Shown here: positions 37,721 to 46,651 of the stretch, one piece after another
Layout: every line of letters begins with the position of its first letter
Position numbering within the stretch: the first letter of the stretch is position 1
DNA from: Leisingera sp. ANG-Vp
Lineage (GTDB): Bacteria > Pseudomonadota > Alphaproteobacteria > Rhodobacterales > Rhodobacteraceae
Direction of reading: 5' to 3'
DNA: 64,000 bases
Assembly: GCF_000813725.1 (NCBI RefSeq)
Contig: NZ_JWLD01000020.1
Coordinates: forward strand, 116,209-180,208
Program-made: the position numbers and the translations under genes
The notes under the pieces: model-generated
Database searches by the model: none
Told to the model about the DNA's origin: nothing
Seen by the model: the letters and a program-made list of their open reading frames with translations, nothing else

Positions 37721-40173
37721 CCTGGCGCGCACTTGCCACTGCCGCTGCCTTTCTGATGGCAGGCGCCGCTTCGGCGCAGACGATTGTGACCCGTTCGGGC
37801 GAGCACAACAGCTTTACCCGTCTGGTTATGCGCCTGCCCGGTGCTGCCGACTGGTCGCTGACCCAAAGCGGCAAATCAGCAATAGTGAATATAGATGCGC
37901 CGGATGTGGTGTTCGATACCTCGCGGGTCTTCAGCCGCATTCCCCGTACCCGGCTGCAGTCTCTGGCACAAAACGGGCCGGGCCAGCCGTTGCGGCTGCA
38001 GCTTGGCTGCGAATGCACCGTTACATCCTATGTTCAGGAAAACGGCTATCTGGTGGTGGATATCCGGGATGGCGGGCTGCCTGAACCGCAGCCGCAATAC
38101 AGTACGGCCGGCAGTATTCTTCCGCTGACACCGCCGTCCCAGCCGACAGGTTACCGCTTCAGCTTCTCCCAGTCGGCCGCGGCAGACGCACGGATGGCGC
38201 TGGAACTGGCCGCCGCTGTCGCTGGACAGGCAGAGCCGGTGCAAACCCTGCGGCCTCAGGACAGCAACGCGATTCCGGCCTCTGAACCCAGCCCCGCGCC
38301 GGAAGAAAAGCCGAGCGAGGAAAACCTGTCGCTGCCTTTGGACGGCAGCAGTTTCCCTGCGGAGGCGGAAACCGCTGCCGGCAGCGCGCCCGAGGAGCTC
38401 CCCGAAACCAGTATGCTGCTCAATATGGAAGAAACCGAGCGTGCGGCGGTGGTGAGAGAATCGGAGCAGCGGCTGCTGCAGCAGATCGGCCGTGCGGCAA
38501 ACCAGGGACTGCTGAATATTGCGGCAGGCGGGATTCTTGGAGCAGAAGATACCGCCGGCCTGGATCCGCTCGGCCGCTCGGACCGCCCGCTCAACCCGCT
38601 TGATCATATCTCTGTGACGTCTGCAATCGACCGTGAAACCGGCCTGATGGCCGCTTTGACTGATGGCAGCGACAAGCCGGCCCATTGCTTGCCCGACAGG
38701 AAAGTGGCGATCCACAACTGGGGAAATGAGAGCCCCTTTGCGGATCAGCTCGGGCCGCTGCGCGGCGCGTTGGTCCGGGAATTCGATGATGTGAATCCGG
38801 CCAGCGTCTTTGCACTTGCGCGGAGTTACTTGTTCTTCGGGTTTGGCGCGGAGGCCCGCTCGATTCTGACAATCCTGCCGCCGGAGGAGAAAGCCAGTCA
38901 GGAAGTGACGCTGCTGACCGCGATGGCGATGTTGATGGACGGCGAGGTTTTGCCGGTCAATCACCCGTTTGCCGGCCAGCAGAGCTGTGAAGGCCACAGC
39001 GCATTCTGGGGGGCTTTGGCGGATGGTGCAGTCAAGAAAAGCGCCAACACCGATGCTATTCAGCAGGCATTTTCCAAGATGCCGAAACATCTGCGGGTGC
39101 ATTTGGGGCCGCGGGTCAGCAAGATGTTCGCTGAAGCCGGAGATCATCATGCGGCGGAAGCCATTCTGCGGGCGGTGGAGCGCACCGGGGTTGAAGACGT
39201 GCCGGAAATCAACCTGGCGGAAGCAGCGATCGCCGAGCTGGAAGGCGACAGCGAGAAAGTTGCGGAAGAGCTGACCAGCGAGGTTGCCGAGCGGACTGGG
39301 AATGCGCCGGCGGCTCTGATTGATCTGGTGGCTCTCAGCGTCAATGAGCGCAAGGCGCTGTCTCCGGATGTGCCGGACCTGATCGCCTCTTACGAGCTGG
39401 AAAACCGCGAAACCGAACTGGGAGAGAAGCTGCGCCAGGCACAGGTGTCCTCGCTGGCTTTGATGGGGCAATTCCATGATGCGTTCCAAGAGCTTAAGGG
39501 TTTGTCCGAGCGGGACGGACCGAAAGCGCGCGCAATAGCGATGGAGCCGCTGATGCTGCTTCTGGCCGAACGTTCCGATGATGTGACTTTCCTGCAGTAT
39601 TCGCTGGTGTTTTCCGGCCAGGCCACTTCGGCCGAGGCAGCGCCGGTTGCGGTCCCTGTGGCACGGCGGCTGCTGGATCTCGGGTTTGCGGAGCAGGCTG
39701 AGGAATTGCTCAACAAGCTCTCGCTTGAGGCTGAAAACGAAACCCGCCGCCTCATGATGGCCGAGGCTGCACTGGTCATGGACAAGCCGCACCGGGCGCT
39801 GGTGGAGCTGATGGGGCTGGACAGCTCGGAAGCCAACCGCATGCGGGCCGAGGCCTTGTGGCGCAACGGAGAATACGGCCGTGCGGGTGAGTATCTGCTG
39901 GCCGAGGATGATGCCAATGCGGCCGCCCGCGGTTTCTGGCATTCCGAAGATCTTGGGGCCATCGATGCCATTGAGGATAGCGAAGGCGCCGAGTTCGGAG
40001 CCGTTGCCTCGGTCACCACGCAAATCGGCGAGACGGCCCGGGACCCGGAAGGCCTGACACCGCTTGCCCATGCGCGGGCCCTGGTTGAGAGCAGCGAGGG
40101 AACCAGAGGGGGCATAACTGACTTGCTGAACCAAGTCGGTACCGGATTGAGCGGTTCTGAAGACAGTCAGTGA
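37717..40173 (+). CDS. Large exported repeat protein coupled to motA, function unknown
   Basis: An 818-residue protein with a clear signal peptide (1-20, AGAASAQ). Residues 22-120 look like an AMIN-type beta domain. A proline/glutamate-rich linker spans about 190-260. The rest (about 330-800) is alpha-helical with TPR/SEL-like pairs such as ALARSYLFFGFGAEARSIL and ADDANAAARGFWHSEDL. The start overlaps the motA stop (ATGA). I do not recognise a characterised family. Coupling to motA and the nearby motE suggest a periplasmic motor component comparable in role to Sinorhizobium MotC, but no sequence identity is claimed. Confidence 0.75.
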   Translation: MTWRALATAAAFLMAGAASAQTIVTRSGEHNSFTRLVMRLPGAADWSLTQSGKSAIVNIDAPDVVFDTSRVFSRIPRTRLQSLAQNGPGQPLRLQLGCECTVTSYVQENGYLVVDIRDGGLPEPQPQYSTAGSILPLTPPSQPTGYRFSFSQSAAADARMALELAAAVAGQAEPVQTLRPQDSNAIPASEPSPAPEEKPSEENLSLPLDGSSFPAEAETAAGSAPEELPETSMLLNMEETERAAVVRESEQRLLQQIGRAANQGLLNIAAGGILGAEDTAGLDPLGRSDRPLNPLDHISVTSAIDRETGLMAALTDGSDKPAHCLPDRKVAIHNWGNESPFADQLGPLRGALVREFDDVNPASVFALARSYLFFGFGAEARSILTILPPEEKASQEVTLLTAMAMLMDGEVLPVNHPFAGQQSCEGHSAFWGALADGAVKKSANTDAIQQAFSKMPKHLRVHLGPRVSKMFAEAGDHHAAEAILRAVERTGVEDVPEINLAEAAIAELEGDSEKVAEELTSEVAERTGNAPAALIDLVALSVNERKALSPDVPDLIASYELENRETELGEKLRQAQVSSLALMGQFHDAFQELKGLSERDGPKARAIAMEPLMLLLAERSDDVTFLQYSLVFSGQATSAEAAPVAVPVARRLLDLGFAEQAEELLNKLSLEAENETRRLMMAEAALVMDKPHRALVELMGLDSSEANRMRAEALWRNGEYGRAGEYLLAEDDANAAARGFWHSEDLGAIDAIEDSEGAEFGAVASVTTQIGETARDPEGLTPLAHARALVESSEGTRGGITDLLNQVGTGLSGSEDSQ

Positions 40174-40197
40174 CCTGACACTATAGCTTCCGGTTCT

Positions 40198-40223
40198 GGC
40201 CGCCCTGACCGGGGCGGCCTTTG
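40198..40223 (+). terminator. Terminator after the motA unit
   Basis: GGCCGCCC / GGGCGGCC with a 6-base loop followed by TTT, 24 bases after the stop of the 818-residue gene. Confidence 0.75.
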
Positions 40224-40558
40224 CATATGCTGATAACACTTTGTCAACCGGCTGCCGGTAACGTGAAGACCGGGTGAATCCTGATTTGGAACGGGCAGAA
40301 TGCCGGAAAACTATTCAATACTATGCCTGCAAGGGCTGATTCTGCGCGCTTCAGGCGCGGAACGCGGAGCTGCGGCGCTGATCGGCGCAGGTCTTAAACT
40401 CCTCTTCTCAGATTTGTGCCAAGGGCATACGCCGGACGCTGACGGGCCGGAGGACCGCCGGATCCAGCTTGCCGGGGCGGGCGGCGGCCGGCAGTTTCTG
40501 CCGGCGCGCGCATCCGCAGACACCCATTTAATAACTTGCAAAACATGGGGCCTGAACT
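40224..40558 (+). other. Leader and promoter region of flhA, no gene
   Basis: About 335 bases before flhA. An 88-codon frame here overlaps flhA and has no family or ribosome binding site, so I reject it. A perfect hairpin GCCGGCAG-TTT-CTGCCGGC (40487-40505) sits about 54 bases upstream of the flhA start codon. No CtrA-like box was found. Confidence 0.4.
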
Positions 40559-42652
40559 GTGCCTAAGCTGACGACGGAACAACTCTTCAGCCCGACCGTC
40601 CTGCTGGCGCTGGCGCTGATGGCGATCATCGTGATGATGATCTTGCCAATGCCTGCCTGGGTGCTGGATGTGGGCCTTGCGGCCTCCTTTGCCTTGGCCA
40701 TCTTGATCTTCACCATCACCTTGTTCATCGAAAGGCCGCTGGATTTCTCGTCCTTTCCAACGGTACTGCTGGCTTCGCTGATGCTGCGGCTGTCGCTGAA
40801 CATATCTTCGACCAAGCTGATCATCGGCCAGGGCCATTCCGGCACCGATGCCGCCGGAAATGTGATCGAAGGCTTCGCTCAGTTTGTCATGGGCGGCAGC
40901 GTGTTCCTTGGCCTTGTGGTGTTCGGAGTGCTGCTGATCGTCAACTTCATGGTGATCACCAAGGGTGCTGCCCGGATGGCCGAAGTCGGTGCCCGCTTTG
41001 CCTTGGACGGGATGCCGGGCAAGCAGCTGGCAATCGACGCCGACATGTCCGCAGGTGCCATCGATCACCAGACCGCCAAGGAACGCCGCGAGCGGGAGCA
41101 GCAGGAAACAACTTTCTTCGGATCGCTGGACGGTGCTTCGAAATTTGTCAAAGGCGATGCCATCGCGGGCCTGCTGATCACCTTGCTGAACCTGGTGATG
41201 GGCCTCATCATGGGCGTTCTTGTTCATGGCATGCCGGTTGGCAACGCGTTTGAGACCTATGCCATCCTGACCGTCGGCGATGGCCTGGTGTCGCAGATCC
41301 CGTCGGTGATCATCTCCATCGCGGCAGCACTGCTGCTGGCACGCGGCGGCACCACCGGTGCCACCGACACCGCCTTGTTCGACCAGTTCGGCCGCCACCC
41401 TGCGGCGCTGACCACCGTGGCTGTGCTGATGGTGCTGTTTGCGCTGGTGCCCGGCCTTCCGTTCCTGCCCTTTGTCCTTGGCGGCGGGGTGCTTGGCTTC
41501 ACGGCTTACCGGATGGCCAAGAAGAAGAAGGATGATGCTGAAGCCGAAATCGAGGAGAAAATCGAAGAAGCCTCGGATCCGGCCGCTTCGCGGCCGCTCG
41601 GCGACATTCTGGATCTGGACGATCTGCATCTGGAGTTTGCACCCGATCTGGTCAGCATGGTGCTGGATGCCGGCACTGGGCTGGATGCGCGGATTGCCAA
41701 TATGCGCTCGCATATCGCGACCACATTCGGCCTGATCCTGCCGGAGATCCGGCTGACCGATCAGCATGAACTGGAAAAAGGCACCTATGTCATCAAGGTG
41801 CAGGGGGTTGAGCAGGTGCGCGGCATCCTCAATCCCGACATGGTGCTGGCGCTGATGCCGGACAATCATGATGCATTGCCGCCCGGAACTGATGTGACCG
41901 AGCCTGTCTATGGCGCTCCGGCCCGCTGGATTTCAGCCAAATCACAGGAGCAGGCGGCTCTGGCCGGCGCCACTGTTGTCAGCCCGCCGGAAATCCTTGC
42001 AACCCATCTTCTGGAGATCATCAAGCAGAACTTTGCCCGTCTGCTGACGCTGAAGTCGCTGCGCCGCCTGCTGGATGAGATGACCCAGCTGTCCGACAAT
42101 TTCCGCTCCGAGGCGAACCGTAAGCTGCTGGATGCGCTGGTGCCGGACAAAGTGCCGATGGACACACTGCATACAGTTCTGCGGCTGCTGCTGGAGGAAC
42201 GGGTTTCGATCCGCAACATGCCGCTGATCCTGGAATCGATTGCCGAGGCCCGGCTGCATACCACCCAGCCCGAGCTGATTTGCGAGCATGTGCGCCAGCG
42301 GCTTGGCTTCCAGCTGGTAGCTGAAATGAAACGCGACGACGGAACCATACCGCTGATCCAGCTGGCACCTGAGTGGGAGGATAAGTTCTCGACCTATCAG
42401 GTCGACGGACAGGGCGCCGGGCTGGACATCGCGCTGCCGCCTGATTTGTTCAACCGGCTGGCCGACGGAATGACAGACAAGCTGTCGGCAACCACGGATC
42501 AGGGTGTCTTTGCCGCGGTGGTGACATCAACCCGCCGCCGCCGCTATCTGAAGACCATTCTGAAATCCCGCGGCATCACCAATCCGGTCCTGTCGTTCGA
42601 AGAAATCGGGCTGGAGGCCCGCCCGGCCCTGGTTGGAATGGTGCAGGCATGA
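40559..42652 (+). CDS. flhA: Flagellar type III export apparatus protein FlhA
   Basis: A 697-residue export gate protein with eight predicted N-terminal transmembrane helices (to about residue 315) and a large cytoplasmic domain forming a nonameric ring that receives chaperone-substrate complexes. The highly conserved FHIPEP-type segment is present as GQGHSGTDAAGNVIEGFAQFV and RMAEVGARFALDGMPGKQ. The start is GTG at 40559 (MPKLTTEQLF). Its stop overlaps fliR by ATGA. The unit is flhA-fliR-flhB-fliJ-like, all with 4-base overlaps. Confidence 0.97.
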   Translation: MPKLTTEQLFSPTVLLALALMAIIVMMILPMPAWVLDVGLAASFALAILIFTITLFIERPLDFSSFPTVLLASLMLRLSLNISSTKLIIGQGHSGTDAAGNVIEGFAQFVMGGSVFLGLVVFGVLLIVNFMVITKGAARMAEVGARFALDGMPGKQLAIDADMSAGAIDHQTAKERREREQQETTFFGSLDGASKFVKGDAIAGLLITLLNLVMGLIMGVLVHGMPVGNAFETYAILTVGDGLVSQIPSVIISIAAALLLARGGTTGATDTALFDQFGRHPAALTTVAVLMVLFALVPGLPFLPFVLGGGVLGFTAYRMAKKKKDDAEAEIEEKIEEASDPAASRPLGDILDLDDLHLEFAPDLVSMVLDAGTGLDARIANMRSHIATTFGLILPEIRLTDQHELEKGTYVIKVQGVEQVRGILNPDMVLALMPDNHDALPPGTDVTEPVYGAPARWISAKSQEQAALAGATVVSPPEILATHLLEIIKQNFARLLTLKSLRRLLDEMTQLSDNFRSEANRKLLDALVPDKVPMDTLHTVLRLLLEERVSIRNMPLILESIAEARLHTTQPELICEHVRQRLGFQLVAEMKRDDGTIPLIQLAPEWEDKFSTYQVDGQGAGLDIALPPDLFNRLADGMTDKLSATTDQGVFAAVVTSTRRRRYLKTILKSRGITNPVLSFEEIGLEARPALVGMVQA

Positions 42653-43428
42653 ACCTGGGCTTTCTGCCGCCGGAACTTGTTGCTCTGCTTGGGGCGGGGT
42701 TCTGGCACGCAGCCATCGTGTTTCTGCGGGTGTCTGCCATGGTGGCGGTGCTGCCTGCCATGGGCGAGCTTTATGTTCCGACCCGGGTCAAATTGGCGGT
42801 GGCCGCTGCCTTTACTTTTGTGGTGGCGCCGGCGCTTCCGGCCTTTCCTGAGCCGGATGGTGTGATGGAATATGCCCGGTTTGCAGTGACTGAAGCCATC
42901 ATCGGCCTGGCATTGGGCATCGGCGTGCGGATCTTTGTTCTGACGCTGCAGACTGCCGGCACCATGGCTGCGCAAAGCACTTCCCTTTCGCAGGTTCTGG
43001 GCGGTATCGGGGCCGAGCCGATGCCGGCGCTTGGTGCTGTCCTGATGATCTCGGGCGTTGCTCTTGCCGCCATGATGGGGCTGCATGTGCGTGTTGCAGA
43101 GCTGATGATCCGCTCTTACCAGATGTTTCCTGCAGGGCAGTTTCCAGCCGCTGCGGGCCTGACGGAATGGGGCGTGTTCCGGGTATCGCAGAGCTTTTCG
43201 CTGGCCTTTACTCTGGCGGCGCCTTTTGTGGTCACCGCAGTGATCTACAACTTGACCTTGGGGGTTATTAACCGGGCGATGCCGCAGCTGATGGTGGCCA
43301 TGGTTGGTGCTCCGGTGATCACCTTCTTCGGCCTGTTCATCCTGATGGTGGGCAGCCCGATGATTCTGGATGTCTGGATGCGGTCTCTGATGACCTTTTT
43401 CGCGGACCCTGGAGGCGGAATGCCATGA
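42649..43428 (+). CDS. fliR: Flagellar export gate protein FliR
   Basis: A 259-residue integral membrane protein with six predicted helices, one copy per export gate. Family features include RVSAMVAVLPAMGELYVPTRVKLAVA near the N-terminus and QTAGTMAAQSTSLSQVLGG near residue 105. It overlaps flhA upstream and flhB downstream by ATGA. Confidence 0.95.
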   Translation: MNLGFLPPELVALLGAGFWHAAIVFLRVSAMVAVLPAMGELYVPTRVKLAVAAAFTFVVAPALPAFPEPDGVMEYARFAVTEAIIGLALGIGVRIFVLTLQTAGTMAAQSTSLSQVLGGIGAEPMPALGAVLMISGVALAAMMGLHVRVAELMIRSYQMFPAGQFPAAAGLTEWGVFRVSQSFSLAFTLAAPFVVTAVIYNLTLGVINRAMPQLMVAMVGAPVITFFGLFILMVGSPMILDVWMRSLMTFFADPGGGMP

Positions 43429-44513
43429 GCGGCCAGGACGACGACTCAGACAAGTCATTTGAGCCAACGGAGCAGAAGCTCCGAAAGGCCCGGGAAAAAG
43501 GCGAAGTTGCCAAATCCACCGACCTGTCGGTTGCCGCGGCTTACCTTGGCCTGATTATCGCGCTTTATGCGGCCGGCAGCAGCAGCGTCGAAGGGATCGG
43601 CACGGCGCTGATGACTTTTCTCGACCAGCCGGACCGGCTGGCGCCGCTTTTCTTCGAAGGTTCTTCTGCGGCGCCTACGGGCGGTTTCATAGGCAGTGCG
43701 TTCCGGCCAATCCTGCCGTGGTTTCTGGTGCCGTTTGCCATTGTCCTGCTCTCTATCGTCGGCCAGCGCGCCTTGGTTTTTGCCCCCAGCAAGCTGGAGC
43801 CGAAGCTGTCGCGCATTTCCCTGATTTCAAACGCCAAGAACAAGTTCGGCCGTGCCGGACTGTTCGAGTTTTTCAAAAGCTTCCTGAAGCTATTGCTCTA
43901 TTCGGTGTGCCTGAGCGTCTATCTCACGCACCGGCTGCCGGAGATGATTGCCTCTTCCGGAACCGGCCCGCAGTCGGTGGTCCTGATGCTGGCGGAGTTG
44001 TCGATGGAGTTCCTATTTTTGGCTCTGATTATCGCGCTGGCCATCGGCGTTGTAGACGCGGCCTTTCAGCATGCTGAACACCGCCGCAAGAACATGATGT
44101 CGCGCAAGGAGATCCAGGACGAGATCAAGGACGCCGAAGGCGATCCGCATATGAAAAACCAGCGGCGCCAGCGCGGCCAGCAGATTGCGATGGGTCAAAT
44201 GCTGGCTGATGTGCCCAAGGCGGATGTGGTGATCGTCAACCCGACGCACTACGCGGTAGCGCTGCAATGGGCCCGCGAGCCGGGGACTGCGCCGGTCTGT
44301 GTCGCCAAAGGCGTGGACGAAGTGGCCGCGGCGATCCGGCGGGTGGCCAATGAAAACGGTGTGCCGATCCACAGCGACCCGCCGACTGCGCGGGCTTTGC
44401 ACGCTGCGATCGAGATCGGCGATGAGATTCTCGAAGAGCATTATGCGCCGGTTGCTGCGGCCATCCGCTTTGCTGAAGAGATGCGCAAACGCGCCAAAGG
44501 GAAGGTGACATGA
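43425..44513 (+). CDS. flhB: Flagellar export switch protein FlhB
   Basis: A 362-residue protein with an N-terminal four-helix membrane domain and a C-terminal cytoplasmic domain. The autocleavage motif NPTH is at residues 272-275 (VIVNPTHYAVAL); cleavage between N and P accompanies the switch from hook to filament export under FliK control. The N-terminal basic EPTEQKLRKAREKGEVAKS is also typical. It overlaps fliR and the next gene by ATGA. Confidence 0.97.
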   Translation: MSGQDDDSDKSFEPTEQKLRKAREKGEVAKSTDLSVAAAYLGLIIALYAAGSSSVEGIGTALMTFLDQPDRLAPLFFEGSSAAPTGGFIGSAFRPILPWFLVPFAIVLLSIVGQRALVFAPSKLEPKLSRISLISNAKNKFGRAGLFEFFKSFLKLLLYSVCLSVYLTHRLPEMIASSGTGPQSVVLMLAELSMEFLFLALIIALAIGVVDAAFQHAEHRRKNMMSRKEIQDEIKDAEGDPHMKNQRRQRGQQIAMGQMLADVPKADVVIVNPTHYAVALQWAREPGTAPVCVAKGVDEVAAAIRRVANENGVPIHSDPPTARALHAAIEIGDEILEEHYAPVAAAIRFAEEMRKRAKGKVT

Positions 44514-44908
44514 AGCAGAAAATGCTGGATCAGATGGCTGCAGTGACGGCTGCGCAATACATGCAGGAGCATGCCAAGGTGCAACCGGTGCTGGCGCAGG
44601 AAGCACAGCTGCGCGGCCAGCTGGCCAAGCTGAATGAGCAGGTGCAGGCTGCACGCGAGCAAGCGGACGGCGATCATGCAATGAAGGCGCTGGGGGCGGA
44701 CCTGCTGTGGCAAGGCTGGCATACGCGTACCCGGCGCCAGCTGAACCTGGAGCTGGCCCAGGCCACGGCCAAGAAGCTGCGGATGATGGATCAGCTGCGC
44801 AAGGCTTTCGGGCGCAAACATGCGGTGGAGACCATGGCCGCAGCCGAGCGCAAGCGGCATAAAGCTGAGCAGTCTAAAGCGCAGATGAACCGGCTGTTGG
44901 AAGGCTAA
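44510..44908 (+). CDS. Small coiled-coil protein after flhB, candidate FliJ analogue
   Basis: A 132-residue, strongly helical and charged protein. Almost the whole length is heptad-like (AQEAQLRGQLAKLNEQVQAA, then KLRMMDQLRKAFGRK), with the basic C-terminal helix expected of FliJ-type export proteins. The start overlaps flhB by ATGA and a strong terminator follows, so it belongs to the export-gate operon. FliJ normally joins FliI to FlhA; no other fliJ candidate lies beside fliI here. Sequence is too divergent for certainty. Confidence 0.65.
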   Translation: MKQKMLDQMAAVTAAQYMQEHAKVQPVLAQEAQLRGQLAKLNEQVQAAREQADGDHAMKALGADLLWQGWHTRTRRQLNLELAQATAKKLRMMDQLRKAFGRKHAVETMAAAERKRHKAEQSKAQMNRLLEG

Positions 44909-44936
44909 GACAGGCAGATACCGCGGCAACGGAAAA

Positions 44937-44964
44937 GGCCGGTCCCCAGGGACCGGCCATTTTT
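44937..44964. terminator. Bidirectional terminator between the flhA and flgB-fliL units
   Basis: GGCCGGTCC / GGACCGGCC with a 4-base loop, followed by ATTTTTG on the plus strand and preceded by AAAA, giving TTTT on the minus strand. It lies between two convergent units. Confidence 0.92.
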
Positions 44965-44985
44965 GTTACGGCTGGAATCTTCCCG

Positions 44986-45480
44986 TCAGACGTCCTGGCG
45001 GGAAATCTCCATGATCAGCACGTCATAGACGCCTTTGCCGATGTATTTCTGCGCGGCCTCGCGCAAAGCTGTGCGCAGCGGCTCCAGCACATCGGAACGG
45101 GTAAAGGCGCCGCGGAAGCCGCCCATATTGGCGTGGTCGAACAATACCTGCAGGAAAACATCGCGCAGCTTGGGCTCCAGCATGTGCACTTTTTCAGTGG
45201 TGCCCTTCTTGGCTTCCAAGCTCAACGATATGACCACCAGGGATGTCAGTTCGTCGCGTTCGACCACCGGAACCACGAACTGGTTGCTGATCTTGATGTA
45301 TTCGCGCTGGTTCTCTTCGCTTTCCTCAGCGATTTCTTCTTCGGCTTCTTCAGCGGGCATTGCGCCTTCGCTGCCTTCGGCAACTGGTTGCTCGGGTTCG
45401 GGCGCCAGCATGATGCCGGCGCCGATACCGCCTCCGGTTCCGATGATCAGAAGGATGACGGGCAGGAGTTTCGACAGCAT
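44986..45480 (-). CDS. FliL-like protein, paralogue 2
   Basis: A 164-residue protein with an N-terminal transmembrane helix (about 5-25), a highly acidic linker (about 32-58) and a C-terminal FliL-like domain (YIKISNQFVVPVVERDELTSL, then EPLRTALREAAQKYI and DVLIMEISRQDV). It is the last gene of the minus-strand rod/L-ring unit, 8 bases after flgH. The other FliL (35181) is beside fliF; the two are clearly different in sequence, so this is an old paralogue pair rather than a recent duplication. Confidence 0.8.
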   Translation of the reverse strand: MLSKLLPVILLIIGTGGGIGAGIMLAPEPEQPVAEGSEGAMPAEEAEEEIAEESEENQREYIKISNQFVVPVVERDELTSLVVISLSLEAKKGTTEKVHMLEPKLRDVFLQVLFDHANMGGFRGAFTRSDVLEPLRTALREAAQKYIGKGVYDVLIMEISRQDV

Positions 45481-45488
45481 GGCAACCC

Positions 45489-46229
45489 TCAGAACGGCAG
45501 AATTACATCAAGCAGCTGCTGGCCGTAGCGCGGCTGCTGAACATCAGTGATCTGGCCGCGGCCGCCATAAGAGACACGGGCCTGCGCGATCTTGTCATAG
45601 GTGATCTCGTTCTGGCGGCTGATGTCCTGGGGCCGGACATAGCCTGTGACCAGCAGTTCGCGCAGTTCGAAGTTCACCCGCAGCTCCTGGGTGCCGCTGA
45701 TGGCCAGCACGCCGTTGGGCAGCACATCGACCACGGTGGCGGCAACCCTGAGCTCCAGCTTTTCGCTGCGCTTGACAGTGCCGGTGCCGCCGGAGGAGCT
45801 GGAGCTGCCCAGGTCAACCGCATCGGCTGAGGTGGCTCCTTCGGGCAGGTTCTTGTCCAGCCGCTGGGGCAGGCCAAGCAGCTGCGGCATATTCAGGCTT
45901 TCCGAACTGGAGCGCGACCGCTGGGTGTCGTTGGAGATCTGCGCCTCTTCGTCGATTTCGATCACCACCGTCAGGATATCGCCGCGCTTCATGGCGCGGC
46001 GGTCGCCGAGCAGCGATTGCTGCGAGCCGCTCCACAGAGAAGCGCCGTCAACGGTGCGCCGGGCCTGGGACTGCGCCGGCAGTCCCTGGTACAGCATCGC
46101 AACATGCTCCGGTGACTCATTGGCCGGGGTGAAGGAGGGCGCCTTGCCAAGATGGTCCATCCGGGCGCAGGCTCCCAGCAGGAGCACGCCCAGCAGCAGC
46201 GGTTTCACGGGGGAAAATTTCATAGTCAT
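45489..46229 (-). CDS. flgH: Flagellar L-ring lipoprotein FlgH
   Basis: A 246-residue outer-membrane lipoprotein with lipobox LLGAC (cysteine near 21). Conserved L-ring motifs are SLWSGSQQSLLGDRRAMKRGD, DILTVVIEIDEEAQISN and GYVRPQDISRQNEI. It forms the bushing in the outer membrane with the FlgI P-ring. GAGG lies 6 bases before ATG at 46229, overlapping the flgA stop. Confidence 0.95.
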   Translation of the reverse strand: MTMKFSPVKPLLLGVLLLGACARMDHLGKAPSFTPANESPEHVAMLYQGLPAQSQARRTVDGASLWSGSQQSLLGDRRAMKRGDILTVVIEIDEEAQISNDTQRSRSSSESLNMPQLLGLPQRLDKNLPEGATSADAVDLGSSSSSGGTGTVKRSEKLELRVAATVVDVLPNGVLAISGTQELRVNFELRELLVTGYVRPQDISRQNEITYDKIAQARVSYGGRGQITDVQQPRYGQQLLDVILPF

Positions 46230-46651
46230 CAGTTTACCTCAACGGAGCCGTCTTCCGCGATGCGTCCGGTGACGGTGGTGCGGGAAGAGAGATTCATGAC
46301 CCGGACGGCGTCACCGGCAGCACCGCGGCCCAGGGAGCGGCCTTCGGCGGCGATGGTCAGCCCGCCCTGCCGGAAAAACAGGGTGACCAGGTCATTGCGT
46401 TCAATAATGGCCGGCGGGCCGATGTCGCCGGCCCGCAGCGGCCGCCCGGCATAAAGCGCTACACGTGCCTCCTGGCCGATGACTTCGGCGGGATCCGACA
46501 GCGCGCCGGGGATTTCGCCTTTCTTGAGCGCCAGATCCTCGGCTGTCACGATGGCCTTGGCGCGGATCGTGCGCAGTGGGATCAGGTAGTCCGCCCAGAC
46601 AGGCGGGGCGGCCAGCGTAGCGGCGGTCAGGCAGGCGAGGGCAAATTTCAT
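46229..46651 (-). CDS. flgA: P-ring assembly chaperone FlgA
   Basis: A 140-residue exported protein with a signal peptide (about 1-20, AAPPVWA) and a SAF-domain region (KAIVTAEDLALKKGEIPG, then YAGRPLRAGDI). It lacks the longer N-terminal domain of enterobacterial FlgA, as is common in alphaproteobacteria. It acts in the periplasm to help FlgI polymerise. It is coupled to flgG upstream and flgH downstream by overlaps. Confidence 0.9.
   Translation of the reverse strand: MKFALACLTAATLAAPPVWADYLIPLRTIRAKAIVTAEDLALKKGEIPGALSDPAEVIGQEARVALYAGRPLRAGDIGPPAIIERNDLVTLFFRQGGLTIAAEGRSLGRGAAGDAVRVMNLSSRTTVTGRIAEDGSVEVN

Noticed and set aside
37876..40239. A 787-codon open frame on the minus strand opposite the motA-coupled protein
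   Set aside because: It is the antisense of a real gene with signal peptide and ATGA coupling; its composition (His, Arg, Gln rich) and lack of domains mark it as a GC-driven shadow.
40300..40566. 88-codon ORF before flhA
   Set aside because: No ribosome binding site or family, and it overlaps the flhA start; more likely leader DNA.
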